From: JAMQPK01 sp963761975
GTDB lineage: Bacteria; Acidobacteriota; Vicinamibacteria; Vicinamibacterales; JAMQPK01
Assembly (NCBI GenBank): GCA_963761975.1
Contig: CAVXIR010000002.1
Coordinates: 1,674,001-1,738,000 of the forward strand
Length of the DNA: 64,000 nt
Direction of reading: 5' to 3'
The position numbers and the translations under genes were made by a program. Positions 44,109 through 54,527 of this stretch are shown piece after piece; the stretch's first letter is position 1, and each line of letters begins with the position of its first letter. A model generated the notes under the pieces. That model worked only from the letters and a program-made list of their open reading frames with translations. It made no database searches and had not been told where the DNA came from.

Positions 44109-45049
44109 GTCGGGTCGAAGCGGCGGAACCATTTGGCCGCTTCTTCGTCGCGTTCCTGTGCACGTTCGGCGATGCCATGATCTTCGCCGTAGAAGATCTT
44201 CAGTTCGTACGGCCGGCCCAGCTTCTGAAGCGCGGATGCGAGTTGAATCGCATGCGTTGGAGAGACCTGGCTGTCGCGCCCGCCTTTCATGAGGAGTACT
44301 GGCACGTTGATCTTCTCGGGCCATCGCAACGCTGAGCGGGATTCGACAATCTCCTTTTCATTGGCCGCGAAGCCGGGCCAGATTTTTGTGGCGAGGTTGC
44401 GAGCATCCCTGTCTTCCGCGAGATACGCTCCGAGATCGGTGATCGCGCCCCAGACCGCCATCGCCCGAGCGGGAAAGCCGTGTTTGGCGGCGAGCAGAGA
44501 CATGATTCCTCCGCGCGACTCGCCGTAGAGGAATAGCCTCGCCGTATCGGCATACGGAATTTCGCTCACGACGTCCAAAACATTGAGAACGTCGTTGAGA
44601 TCCGCCCCTCCCATTTCGTCGTGCCCTTCCGCGCCGCCGCTGCCCCGAAGCATTGGGGCAATGACAAGGAAGCCGTGATGTGCCAGGCGGTTGCCCGGCA
44701 TCAGGACCTCGGGCGAAAAATCATCGCGAACGTAACTGCCTCGGTTGTAGACGACGACAGGGAGCTTTGTGTCTTTCGGCGGCTCGGTCGGCCGATAAAG
44801 ATAGGCATATACGTTCAGGTCGTCGCTTCGATACGTGATGCGCTCCATGACAAAAGCCTTGTCGCCGGTCACGCGCGCGTATTCACCAGGCGTCGGCGCG
44901 TAACGCGCAATGCCGGGATAGGCGTTGTAAGCCGGGAACGTCACCGGTTGGACAGCGCGGATGACGGGCGTTGCTGTTTGTTGAGCGAGTACCAGTTGAC
45001 CCGCGCCCACCAAACCGACGGCGAGTATGTTCAGGAAATTTGACTGCAT
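44096..45049 (-). CDS. Secreted alpha/beta hydrolase, prolyl oligopeptidase-like
   Basis: 317 residues with a signal peptide (ILAVGLVGAGQLVLAQ). The hydrolase motifs are VVVYNRGSYVRDDF, the nucleophile LYGESRGGIMSL (Ser near 172), the acid in MKGGRDSQVSP and the His in YGEDHGIAERAQE. It probably acts on peptides or esters in the periplasm. The gene runs against the cupin gene. Confidence 0.85.
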   Translation of the reverse strand: MQSNFLNILAVGLVGAGQLVLAQQTATPVIRAVQPVTFPAYNAYPGIARYAPTPGEYARVTGDKAFVMERITYRSDDLNVYAYLYRPTEPPKDTKLPVVVYNRGSYVRDDFSPEVLMPGNRLAHHGFLVIAPMLRGSGGAEGHDEMGGADLNDVLNVLDVVSEIPYADTARLFLYGESRGGIMSLLAAKHGFPARAMAVWGAITDLGAYLAEDRDARNLATKIWPGFAANEKEIVESRSALRWPEKINVPVLLMKGGRDSQVSPTHAIQLASALQKLGRPYELKIFYGEDHGIAERAQERDEEAAKWFRRFDPTHFR

Positions 45050-45059
45050 GACAGTAATA

Positions 45060-45236
45060 CGTGATGGGAGGCCGACAGGGTGCGGTTGCGCCTACGGGTG
45101 CAGTTGCAGATACGGTTCTAGGTTCTGAGTTCTGCGGTTCTGGGTTCAGGTTCCGAGTTCCGGTGCGCACCGGAACACGAAACCACGAACCAGAACCCAG
45201 CACCCAGCACCCAGAACCTAGAACATAGAACCGCGG
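45060..45236. repeat. Inverted GGTTCTGAGTTCT/AGAACCCAGAACC words
   Basis: TTCTAGGTTCTGAGTTCTGCGG words (45115-45150) face AACCAGAACCCAGCACCCAGAACC words (45185-45232), enough for a long hairpin between the hydrolase and ogt. The right arm encodes the last residues of Ogt. Confidence 0.8.
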
Positions 45237-45724
45237 TATCCGATCTCAGACCTCAAAGCCGCCTGTTCGAGATTGAGCAGAAACCGCTTTCGCTCGAGCC
45301 CGCCGCCGTAGCCGACGAGGGTGCCGTTGTTTCCGATGACGCGATGGCACGGAACGATAATGCTGATCGGGTTTCGTCCGTTGGCCGCGCCGACCGCTCG
45401 CATGGCCGATCGATTTCCGATGGCCTCTGCCAATTGAGTGTAGCTGCGCGTCTCGCCGTACGGGATCTTCTGAAGCTCCGTCCAAACTCGCTGCTGAAAC
45501 GCCGTGCCGATCGGCGCGATCGGCACGGTGAACACCGTCCGCTCCCGGGCGAAATACTCCTTCAACTGCTCCACGACGTCGTCGAATCCCGAAGACACAC
45601 GCGAACCGACGACGTCCGCCTGCGCGTCAACGGCATTTCCCATATATAAGCCGCCGAGGATCCCGTCGCTCTTGACGAGCGTCAGCGTGCCGATTGGCGA
45701 CTCCATCAAGAAGTGGGTTGCCAT
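45218..45724 (-). CDS. ogt: Methylated-DNA--protein-cysteine S-methyltransferase
   Basis: 168 residues. The C-terminal domain has the active-site PCHRVIGNNGTLVGYGGGLE with the alkyl-accepting Cys and RVWTELQKIPYGETRSYTQLA, which includes the DNA-binding helix. It repairs O6-alkylguanine by transferring the alkyl group to itself. The N-terminal domain is short, as in Ogt. Its start lies seven bases downstream of the radical SAM gene's stop, suggesting one transcript. Confidence 0.93.
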   Translation of the reverse strand: MATHFLMESPIGTLTLVKSDGILGGLYMGNAVDAQADVVGSRVSSGFDDVVEQLKEYFARERTVFTVPIAPIGTAFQQRVWTELQKIPYGETRSYTQLAEAIGNRSAMRAVGAANGRNPISIIVPCHRVIGNNGTLVGYGGGLERKRFLLNLEQAALRSEIGYRGSMF

Positions 45725-45730
45725 GGCCGC

Positions 45731-47268
45731 TCAGGCGACCGCTTCGGGCAGTCGCGGTGCTTGGATCGCCGCGGGAAGCTCTACGTATTTGCGCTCGCGG
45801 CGACGGGTCTTCCGGTAGCGATCGAACACGACACGCTGCTCCTCGAGTCCCAGAATCGATCGAAGACTCGTTCCTGCAAACGTGTACGCCGTCATCGCCG
45901 GCCAATACCGCATCACGAATGAGGGGCTATGAAGAAACGCGGCAGGCAGATGCTTGAGCTTCATCCAGCGTTCCGCCCGCCACCTCAGAAACTCGACCTC
46001 GTCTGCCGTCACATGCTTCGTGCGAACCACAGCCGTCGTGCCATCGTAGTGAGACATGTCCTCATCGACGATGAGGTTCTGCTCGCGGAACTGTTGCGTC
46101 ATCGGAGTGCGCGGGTACGGGTCGGGTGTTGAATGTACGGCCAGTCGACGTACCTCCGGGCAAATTCCAGGTTCGTTTCAATCGATTCGCGGGTGTCGTC
46201 CGGATTGCCGACGATGAGGCCGCCAACGATGAACAGGCCGTGCCGATGCAGATGCCCGATCGCCTCGATCGTGGCGTTTCCTCCGCTGCGTCCCTGGCCG
46301 CGCAGCGCATTTTTGGCTCGTGCCTTGAGAAAATCGAGGTCGCTTTCGAGGATGTTCTCGATGCCAAGGAAGACATAGCGGAAGCCGGCCCGCTTCATTA
46401 GTGGGGCCAGAGTCGCCCCATGCTGCGCGAGGGGAGACGTCATTGCCTGCACGAGATACTCGATATCGTTGAGCCCGGCCTCGATGATGGCCTGGCAGAG
46501 CCCTTCGAAGCGGTGAATGTCGAGCGTGATGTTGTCGTCGACGAGGAAGATGGCCCTGGCGCCGCGGCTTCGTGCGTCGACGATGTCGGCGATCACGCGG
46601 TCGATGGAGTAGACGTGGAAATTTCGTCCGCGCATCTCGATGATCGAACAGAAGCTGCAGTCGTACGTACAACCCCTCGACGTCTCGATGACATCGACCT
46701 GGCGTCCGAGCATTGTGTAGCCCTGGAGCACGCGAGCGGCGCGGTTGGGCAGGCGCAGCGGATTCGATTTCAGGCTGGTGATCGCTCGCTCCGAGCCGTG
46801 GCCCCATCCACCCGGCACTCGAGACGATAGCCCGGCAATCGACGGGAGAGGTCCGCCGGCCTCCAAGCCGCGTAGTAGCTCACAGAAGGTTTGCTCACCT
46901 TCGCCGCGAACCAGAAAATCGACGTCGTCGCAGGGCTCGTAGGCCGCGGGTGCGAGGCTCGGGTCGTATCCGCCTACGACGACGCGCGTGTGCGGACGGA
47001 GATGCTTGACCAGCCGCGCAATCTTGAACGCGGTTGACCGTTGAAACGTCATGACCGACAAGCCGACCACATCTGGCGCGCCGTCGCGCATCAACTGCTC
47101 AATCACAGAGACGACTCTGGACTGGACGAGAATGAGGTCGGCAATGGCAACGCGATGGTGCGGGTCGATGTTGCCCGCGATCGACGACAGGGCGCCGTTG
47201 GGCATCCTGACCACGACAGGTGGCATGTGCTCGAAGGAATCGGGCATCGAGAGGAGAAGAACGTTCAT
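45731..47268 (-). CDS. B12-binding radical SAM protein, one frameshift
   Basis: From ATG 47268 (GGAGG five bases upstream) the first frame gives a cobalamin-binding domain (RVAIADLILVQSRVV, VVVGGYDPSLAPAAYE) and a radical SAM core with CTYDCSFCSI near residue 190 and LVDDNITLDI. Near 46118 one C appears missing in a CCC run; the other frame continues PYPRTPMTQQFREQN through VEFLRWRAERWMKLKHLP to the stop at 45731. The total is 1538 bases, 513 codons with one base short. Such proteins catalyse methylations or rearrangements; the substrate is unknown. It is followed by ogt. Confidence 0.85.
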
Positions 47269-47290
47269 GCGTACCTCCGTTCGAGCAACG

Positions 47291-48076
47291 TCACGGCTTT
47301 GCGGCCCGATCCTCCGGGCTTGCAAGCTCGATCCGCCATAGCGGCCCCCCGTAAAACAATGGTCCTTGCGATCGCAGGAACGCTGGGGGATTTCCCTCGA
47401 GAATCCAGACGTGCGTGTCGGGTGGCTGCTTGCCTACCAGCGGCGCAATGAATCCAGCCACACCTCCGATCTCCGCCTTGACCACGTAGTGCGTGGCGCG
47501 TCGAGTGGAACCTTCCGTCGAAACTGATTCCGACCCCCCGTTCGAGAGTGCCAGCCTGACCAGGCGAACGTCGGGGGTGGCGGCGACAAATGACGCCGTG
47601 GCTTGGCCGCCGGTGACGTTCTTCAACACAGTTGGCACCATGCCGTTGGCGACGTCGGGAGGAACCCTCAGCGTCTCGTCTTCGACCCCTTCGTCGCCGT
47701 CTCGATCTCGGTGACGAACGATCACACGCCCTGTCTGCGTGTCCATCGTCATGTCGAGCGTCCAGCGAAACGAAGGGCCACTCTGCACCAGGTGATAGCT
47801 CAACAAGCGAAAGACATTGTTTTGGGAGAACACGGCCGTTTCGTCATGTATCGAGCCGTCGGTGAAGCGAAACACCACCTGGCTCGTGACCTGGCCGGCG
47901 CGGACTGTCTGCATCAGCTCGCCATTGGCAAGAAGTTTTCCTTCAGGGCTTCGCAGAACCAGAGCGCGCTGGGCTGCGCCTTCCGGGTACCGCACAGTGG
48001 TCGGTTCGGCAGCCGCGAACGTGGAGCAGGCCAGCAACATCACCCATCCTGCGACCGACGAGATCTTCACCCCCAT
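47291..48076 (-). CDS. Exported hypothetical protein
   Basis: 261 residues with a signal peptide (VAGWVMLLACSTFAAA). It is predicted mostly beta, with a central segment RWTLDMTMDTQTGRVIVRHRD and a C-terminal region EGNPPAFLRSQGPLFYGGP. The pattern of a strand-rich secreted protein occurs in DUF3108-like families, but I cannot assign one. It is upstream of the radical SAM gene on the same strand with 22 bases between them. Confidence 0.6.
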   Translation of the reverse strand: MGVKISSVAGWVMLLACSTFAAAEPTTVRYPEGAAQRALVLRSPEGKLLANGELMQTVRAGQVTSQVVFRFTDGSIHDETAVFSQNNVFRLLSYHLVQSGPSFRWTLDMTMDTQTGRVIVRHRDRDGDEGVEDETLRVPPDVANGMVPTVLKNVTGGQATASFVAATPDVRLVRLALSNGGSESVSTEGSTRRATHYVVKAEIGGVAGFIAPLVGKQPPDTHVWILEGNPPAFLRSQGPLFYGGPLWRIELASPEDRAAKP

Positions 48077-48130
48077 ATCCAGCTTCGTGCATTCTACCGC
48101 CCCCTGCGGTTGGTTGAACCGCTCACGTCA

Positions 48131-48136
48131 TACAAT
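48131..48136 (+). promoter_or_regulatory. Candidate -10 box upstream of the SDR gene
   Basis: TACAAT lies 26 bases before the ATG at 48162, with AAGGAG between them. TTGGTT at 48110 could be the -35 box, with a spacer of 15 bases. Confidence 0.35.
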
Positions 48137-48161
48137 TCCCGCGCAAGGAGTGGCCGAACTG

Positions 48162-48956
48162 ATGGTTGAGGATCCAGTACGCACATTGAGAGGAAAAGTC
48201 GCTGTCGTCACGGGTGCCAGCCGCGGCATTGGCCGCGCAATCGCGCTCACACTGGCTGCGCGCGGGTCGTGTGTTGTGCTCTGCGCCCGCACTCCGGAAA
48301 CGCTCAACGAGGTTGTCCGGGAAGTTGTTGCGGCAGGTGGTGAAGCGGACGCGATTGCGCTCGATCTTCGCGCGTCGGACGCGCCGTCGCAGGTCGTTAC
48401 CTTTACCCTCGACAGGTTCAAAAAGCTGGACATCGTCATCAATAACGCGGGTGCCACCAAGCGCGGCGAGTTCCTGTCGTTGACCGACGAAGACTTTCTC
48501 GATGGGTTCGCGCTGAAATATTTCGGCGCCGTGCGGCTGATTCGGGCCGCGTGGCCGCACCTGAGGGAGACAAACGGATCTGTGCTGAACATCGCTGGCG
48601 TCGGCGGGCGCACGCCCGGTTCGGCGTTCACGATCGGAGGATCTGTAAATGCTGCGCTGCTGTCGCTCACGAAAGCGCTTGCCGCGCTGGGGGTAGCCGA
48701 CGGCGTTCAGGTGAACGCGATCAACCCCGGATCAATCCGAACCGATCGGTTGCGAAAGCGCCTGGCCGATATCGCTGCGAAGGATGGTACTGGACTGTTA
48801 TCCGCCGAACATCGTTTCGTGGCAGGGGAACAGGTGACGCGCATCGGCGAACCAATCGACATCGCCAATCTTGCTGCCTTCGTCATCGGACCCGAAGGGC
48901 GATTCCTTCAGGGCGCCCTCATCGACATGGACGGGGGAGCGACGAAGACGATTTGA
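48162..48956 (+). CDS. Short-chain dehydrogenase/reductase with altered active site
   Basis: 264 residues. The NAD(P)-binding motif VTGASRGIGRAIAL, NNAGATKRGEFL and GSVLNIAGVGGRTPG are typical of the SDR family. But the position of the catalytic Tyr-x3-Lys reads TIGGSVNAALLSLTKAL, with Gly and Asn instead of Tyr and Lys. The C-terminal part is normal (INPGSIRTDRL, ALIDMDGG). So it is likely a family member with a modified mechanism or a non-catalytic role. AAGGAG precedes the start. Confidence 0.85.
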   Translation: MVEDPVRTLRGKVAVVTGASRGIGRAIALTLAARGSCVVLCARTPETLNEVVREVVAAGGEADAIALDLRASDAPSQVVTFTLDRFKKLDIVINNAGATKRGEFLSLTDEDFLDGFALKYFGAVRLIRAAWPHLRETNGSVLNIAGVGGRTPGSAFTIGGSVNAALLSLTKALAALGVADGVQVNAINPGSIRTDRLRKRLADIAAKDGTGLLSAEHRFVAGEQVTRIGEPIDIANLAAFVIGPEGRFLQGALIDMDGGATKTI

Positions 48957-49027
48957 TCGACGATCGTCCATCGTCGATCGTCCATCGTCTAGACGATCGC
49001 CGATCGACGATCGACGATGGACGATCG
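48957..49027. repeat. Inverted CGATCGTCCATCG words
   Basis: GACGATCGTCCATCGTCGATCG words face CGACGATCGACGATGGACGATCG words, forming a hairpin between two convergent genes. Similar words recur upstream of 50097 (50130-50155). Confidence 0.85.
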
Positions 49028-50097
49028 TTACGGCATCAGCAGCACGAGCCGCGGGTAGATCAGGTTCTCGTTCGCGACGCGATCGCGGTTGAGATCCCAG
49101 ATCTCTCTCCAGCGGTTCGTGTCCTTCAGCTCGCTGCCGGCGATCTTGCTGAGCGTGTCGCCCGCCTTCACGGTGTAGGTCTTCCGGCCGGCGATCGGCT
49201 TCATGAAGACCTCCGACGAGCTCGACAGGTACTCGCGCATCAGGTCGGCGTACTGCGGCGTCGCCTTGAACTGGTCGATCGCGCGCGTTGACCTCGTAGA
49301 CCAGATCGTAGTTGCCAGCCGGGATGCCGACCGCGTACTTCGACTGGTTGAGGTTGTACTGGACGATGACCGTCCGCGGATGCGCTTTGATCTCTTCGGC
49401 CGCGAACGGGTAGTCGTAGATGAGCGCGTCGGCCTGATCCTTCTCGACCGCCTCGAACCAGCCGTCGTCGCCCGAGAACTTGCTGATCTGCGCGTTCGGG
49501 ATGTTCTGCTGCACCCAGCGCTCGGCCGCCGGGTCGTCGTAGATCGCGATGCGCTTGCCGGCGAGATCCTTGCACGCGACCGGTAGGTCGACGACCATGC
49601 CCTCGCTGCACGATCATGCACAGCCCGAAGTCGAGATAGCCGTTGGACCAGACGACGCCTTCGATCGACGGATCGGGCACATAGCCGGCCATGATGACGT
49701 CGATGTCGCCGGCGCGCAGCCGATCGGGCAGATCCTCGTAGTCGGCCTCGACGACCTGAATCCGCTTGGCGCCGAGGCCCTCGGCGATGATGCCGGCCAG
49801 GCGGAAGTCGAAGCCGTCTTCCTGCTTGCGGTCGTTGATGAAGTGCAGCGGCGGCGCGTCCGGCTCCATGCCGACGCGCAGCACGCCGGTCTGGCGAACG
49901 TTGCCGAGCACGCCCTTGCGGTCGGCCGCCGGCGCCGGTGCCGGTGCCGGCGTTGGCGTGGCCGGTGGCGCCGTGCTCGTCGACGTCGTCCCCGGAATCT
50001 GCACCGGCAACTGACTGCGATACGTCCAGCCCGCGTAGCCCAGCACGCCGAGGCCCACGACGAACAACAGGAACTTTCCCGCGCCAGTCAGCCGCAT
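49028..50097 (-). pseudogene. Membrane-anchored solute-binding protein (SBP family 3) with C-terminal LysM, two frameshifts as sequenced
   Basis: From ATG 50097: an uncleaved N-terminal anchor (LLFVVGLGVLGYAGW), a Pro/Thr/Ala linker, and the binding domain VLRVGMEPDAPPLHFIND, QVVEADYEDLPDRLRAGDIDVI. A base inserted near 49601 shifts the frame to VVDLPVACKDLAGKRIAIYDDP, AEEIKAHPRTVIVQYN and NYDLVYEVNA; a second near 49283 leads to QFKATPQYADLMREYL and the LysM repeat KTYTVKAGDTLSKIAGSELK, ending LIYPRLVLLMP. Family-3 proteins bind amino acids or polyamines in the periplasm; LysM binds peptidoglycan. It is the last gene of the operon starting at 55949. I think the shifts are errors. Confidence 0.75.
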
Positions 50098-50162
50098 ACG
50101 CTGCCTCCGAATACGTCACGCTGTCGCATGTCATCGTCCATCGTCGACGATCGGCTACGCGA

Positions 50163-51829
50163 TCACGCGACGACAGCAATCCTCTGCGCGGCGCGAGTAC
50201 CGTCGCGCGCGCCTTCGCTGCCGCTCACCGCCGCCATCACCGCCTTGGCCGTGTCCGCGCCCGACTGCGCCGCGCCGTTCATGTAGCCCTGAAAATCGTA
50301 GCTGCAGTGTTCGCCGGCGAAGAACAGGTTGCCGACCGGCAGCCCTTCCGCGCCGGCAATCGTCGTCCACTGGCCGGGCTTGTAGCAGGAGTAGCTGCCC
50401 TTCGTCCACGGGATGGTCGGCCAGTGAAAGCGCGAGACCTTGCCGTTGCGCTCGCGCGGTGGCGCCCGGATACGCGCGCTCGATGCCCGCGCATCAGCCG
50501 CGCCGCCGCCTCTTCGGCGGTGCCCTCGCCCGACGTCGTGCGCGAGCTTGCCGCCGGAATACAGCGTCAGGCCGCCGGCGGTGCCCGGCTGCAGGAAGCT
50601 GTTGGCCCACGCGAGCTGGAACATCTCGTCGCTGTAGGTCGCGCCGGTGTAGCCGAGCTTCTCCCACGGCCGGCTGTTGAAGCCGACCAGCACTTTGGCG
50701 TTGGCGCCGTAGCCGAGCTCGCGAATCGCCTTCGTCTTCAGCGGCGGCAGATCGACCTGCATCTTGACGTCGCGCAGGATCGTGAACGGGACGGTCAGGA
50801 TGACGACGTCGGCGTCCTCGTCGATCGACCTTGCCATCGGTCTGGAACGTCAGCGTGAATCCCTGGCCCTTGCTGCGGATCGCCTCGAGCCGATGGAGCG
50901 GGCGAATCTGCGGCTCCACGCGCTTGGCCAGCTCGTCGACGACCTGCTGGTTGCCGCCGCGCACCTTGTAGCGCTCGTCGCTCTCGCCGAGCAGCGCGAA
51001 CGCTTCGGCGTCTTCGAGATCGCCGGTGCCGATCAGGAAGAGGAAGTTCAGCGCCGACTGTTCGCCGGTCTCGAGTCCGTACTCGGTGACGTAGGCGACG
51101 TCGAGCAGCTCGCGCATCCAGCCGGTCACGCCGATGCCGTCGAGGTACTGCGTGATCGACATGCCGGTCGAGCGCCGTGCCGCCGCCTTCGGTCTTGTAG
51201 TTCACGACGTCGCCGAGCGCGTCGTAGTCCGCGAGGATCTTCTTGGCGATCGGCACGAACGCGCGGGCCGCCTGCGCCTGCGTGTAGTGGCGGCCGTTGA
51301 TGAAGTAGGTCTCCGGCTTCAGCGACGCGGCGTCCGGCGCCACGCGTGTCGAGCCGCTCGAGCCCGAACTCGGTCATCAGCGTCAGCATCTCTTCGTGGT
51401 TGCTGTCGATGAACTCGCCGCCGAGCTCGGTCGTCAGGCCGTCCGCCGAGCAGGTCCGTGGCCGTGAACATGCGGCCGCCGGTGCGGCTCGCGCCTTCGA
51501 AGATCGTCGCCGTCAGACCGGCCTGCTTCAGCTTGTAGGCGGCGTTGAGCCCGGCCATGCCGCCGCCGACGATGGCGATGCGCGGCGCGCTGGGATCCGG
51601 CTGGGCCGGACGGCGTGCGCGGTCGCCGGCGGCGGCGGCTCCGGCTCGCGCGCAGCCCGGCGACGAGCGCGGCCGCGGTCGCGGCCGCCGAGTCGCGGAG
51701 GAACCGGCGGCGCGTGTACGCCATGTTCGATGAGCTCGTCGACGGCGGACGCTCCGGCCGTTCGCGGGCGGCGATGGCCGCCACTCGAAACGCGCGGCGC
51801 AGGGAATCGAACAGTGGGCTTCGTGACAC
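50163..51829 (-). pseudogene. Tat-exported FAD-dependent amine oxidase, about eight frameshifts as sequenced
   Basis: The GTG at 51829 is preceded by GGAGG. After about 35 residues comes a Tat motif (YTRRRFLRDSAA), then the FAD-binding motif IAIVGGGMAGLNAAYKL, RTGGRMFTA, LGGEFIDSNHEEML, then YLDGIGVTGWMRELLDVAY, ALNFLFLIGTGDLEDAEAF, DVVILTVPFTIL, FHWPTIPWTKGSYSCYKPG and the C-terminal NLFFAGEHCSYDFQGYMNG. Frame changes fall near 51655, 51447, 51343, 51167, 50824, 50546, 50490 and 50453, mostly +1. The family (monoamine/polyamine oxidases) oxidises amines to aldehydes with hydrogen peroxide. Tat export places it in the periplasm, alongside the binding protein encoded next. Confidence 0.78.
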
Positions 51830-51864
51830 GACACCTCCGAGTCACGCGTCGACGCTCAGCGTCT

Positions 51865-53613
51865 TCAAGCAGCGGCGCGCAGCTCGTTGACACGCGCCAG
51901 CACCGCGCCGCGGTCCATCTCGCGATACGGCTCCGGCAGCACCTCGCGCGAGGTGCACTCCTGGACGGCGACGAGAATCTGCAGCTCGCGCTCGAGCGGG
52001 CTGGTCGCCGGAATGAAGTCCTGGAACGTCTGCCGCAGCGTCTCGACGGAGGCGACCGGCCGTCGCCGCCGCTGTCGTCCGCGACCAGCAGCGCACGCGC
52101 CAGGATCGCCTCGATGTCGGCGCCCGACAAGCCCGCTCGGGTCGTCGATCACTTCCTTGATCGACTGTCGCCGGCGTCTTGAGGCCGCTCTTCTTGAGCA
52201 TGATCCGGAACAGCGCGTCGTGTTCCTCGTCGTTCTGCGGATAGAACAGCGCGAGGTGCTCCTCGGCGCGGCCCTGCCGCTTCAGGTCGACCGGCAGCAG
52301 ATCCGGCCGGGACGTGATCAGGAACCACACGATCTTGCCGCGATACTCGGTGTTGCCCATGAACGACGCCAGCTGCGCGAACACGCGATTCGACGTGCCG
52401 GAATCGCCCTCCTGATTGCGGTCGCCGAGAAACGCGTCGGCTTCGTCGATGATCACGCCGACCGGCCACATCGCGTGCAGCAGCTTGAGGATCTTCTCGA
52501 GGTTGCCCTCGGTGACGCCCTGCCACTGCGATCGGAAGTTCAGGAACTTCACGCACGGAAAGCCGATCTCGCCGGTGAAGCAGTTGACCAGGAAGGTCTT
52601 GGCCGATCCCGACCGGACCGGCGATCAGGTAGCCCATCGGCACGCCGCGCAGCCGGCCGGCCAGAATCGCCTGCGCCGCGCGCCGCAGCCGCGCCTTGAC
52701 GCCCTCGTGGCCCGACACCATGTCGAGGCCGAACCGCGACTCGACGTACTCGAGCAGCCCGTAGCACTCGGCTTCGATGACCGCCTTCTTCTGCTCGCGC
52801 AGCGCCTGGCGGATCGAGCCGTGCCGCCGTGCTCGTCGACCGACGACAGAATCTGCCGCAGCTGGATGCGCGTGAGCCCGGACGTCAGCTGCGCCAGGCG
52901 CTCGACGGACAGCTCGGATCGCGCCTCGAACCACTCGGCGTCGCGAACCGCCCGCAGGAACTGCAGCCGCTCCGCTTCGTCGGGCCGCTCGACCTCGATC
53001 TCGACCGTCTGCGGCGACCGGACGACGCGCGAGCTGATGTCGGCGAGGTTCTCGGTGATGAGCACGAACGTGACGTTCGCCGCGAGCAGCGCCGGATCGG
53101 TCGACCACTTCTGGATGAACACGCGCACCGCGCGGTCTTCGGCGCTCGATTCGCCGGCCGACTCGGGAATCAGCGTCTCGGCGTAGGGAAACAGGACCGC
53201 CACGCCGAGCGACGGCTGCCGGTGCACGACCTGCTTGAGGAACGAGTCGAGCAGCGCGCAGAACGCCACCGGATCGCGCGGCAGCGACCGCGGCGAAGCT
53301 CGGTGCCGTGCACCGCATCGACGACCGCCACGGCATCGGTGAAGTGCTTGTGCGACTCGCGGGTGTGGAAGATCGCGCCGTTGGCGCGCTGGTATTCGAT
53401 GACGACGTCGCGCTGGCCGAACACCCAGTCGGCCAGAAACGGCGTGAGCGGCACGAAGTCGGCAGCCTCGCGCGGCGCTGCGGTCCGCCTTCGGCGCCGG
53501 CACCAGATCGAGCGTGTTGCCGTGCAGGACGAACGTGTTGCCGAGGCGGGCGCGGATGCCGTGCGCGAGCGTGCGCGCCCAGCGCGGGATAGTGGTCGAA
53601 CGTGCGTCGTCAT
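51865..53613 (-). pseudogene. Tandem AAA+ ATPase (Ycf46-like), several frameshifts as sequenced
   Basis: ATG 53613 overlaps the stop of the previous gene (ATGA). The first AAA-like domain (LARTLAHGIRARLGNTFVL, SHKHFTDAVAVVDAVHG, SLGVAVLFPYAETLIPE, TFVLITENLADISSRVV) lacks a clear Walker A and looks degenerate. The second is complete: Walker A GPVGIGKT if one of two G bases at 52602-52603 is removed, Walker B VGVIIDEADAFLGDR, and FLITSRPDLLPVDLKRQGRAE with an arginine finger. It ends VLARVNELRAAA. Restored length is about 580 residues. Frame changes occur near 53600, 53490, 53288, 52822, 52602, 52166, 52133 and 52065. Ycf46-like ATPases have degenerate first domains, and PspA partners often have AAA+ ATPases. 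Confidence 0.75.
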
Positions 53614-54518
53614 CGGCCCTTCGCCTTCGGCCGGACGGCTCGCCGGTCTGCGGCGGGCTCTTGGTCGCGAGCGGGCGGCGGCGTCGCGCACGAGCGTCGT
53701 CGCTGCCAGCCCGTCGCGTTCCGTTGCTGAGCAGCGACTCCATCTCGCGCACGATGCGCTCGGAGTCTTCCGACTGCCGGACGATCGTGTCGAGCTCCTC
53801 GGAGATCGCCTGCGGATCGCGCAGCGAGATCGAGTTCTGGTGCAGCACTTCGAGCAGCGACTCCATCGAGTCGAGCTCGGTGACGAGCGCCTTCATCGTG
53901 CCGCTCGACCTCCGACGAGCGACGCCAGCAGCCGGCGCTTGAGCTCGAGATTCTTCTTCGAGCGCCGCCGCGGCGCGCTCCGGCAGGTCGGGCTCGGCCA
54001 GCTCCTGCTCGAGCGCCTCGATCTCCTCGCTCGATCTCGTCGGGCTGTCCGGCTCGCGGGCATGCTGCTCGTAGCGCTGCAGCGCCATCAGCCGGTTCAG
54101 ATAGCCCTGAAGAATCATGTCGAGCTTGCCGCGCTGCTCGGACAGATACGCCTGCGAGATGCCGGTCAGGCTCTGGTAGTTGGCCTCGATCAGGCGGCAG
54201 AGCTGCTCCATCGCGGCGTAGCGCTTCGCCTGCTGGCGGCGTCGAGCGCGCCGATCAGCCGGGTCGCGCGCGGCGCTCGGCCTCGCGCGCGCGCGATCTC
54301 GCAGCGTTGCGCCGGCGACGAGCCGCCGCAGCGGTCCGGAGTCGAGGATCGGCAGCAGCACCAGCTCCGCTGCCGAGCCAGACGAGCAGCGGCAGCGGGT
54401 TGAGCGCGACGAGCGAGGCGAGCGCCGTGCCGCCGAGCACGATGGCCTGGTACTGATTGAGGATCAGTTCCCGGAGGATCGAGCCGGCCGACACGTCCTC
54501 GTCGGGAGGAGGCGCCAT
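53610..54518 (-). pseudogene. Membrane-anchored coiled-coil protein, several frameshifts as sequenced
   Basis: ATG 54518 opens MAPPPDEDVSAGSILREL and two hydrophobic stretches (YQAIVLGGTALASLVALN, LPLLVWLGS), then coiled-coil segments: QQAKRYAAMEQLCRLIEA, SEQRGKLDMILQGYLNRLM, EEIEALEQELAEPD, MKALVTELDSMESLLEVL and QAISEELDTIVRQSEDSE. Frame changes occur near 54374, in 54250-54290 and in 53900-53960. The stop TGA at 53610-53612 overlaps the ATPase start. It lies between PspA and AAA+ genes, so a role as a membrane adaptor is plausible. No known family was recognised. Confidence 0.6.
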
Positions 54519-54527
54519 CGGTGCGGC

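Noticed and set aside
52590..52625. Atypical Walker A (GPVGSAKT) in the AAA+ protein
   Set aside because: Removing one base of the GG pair at 52602-52603 yields the canonical GPVGIGKT, so the atypical reading is only one of several repairs.
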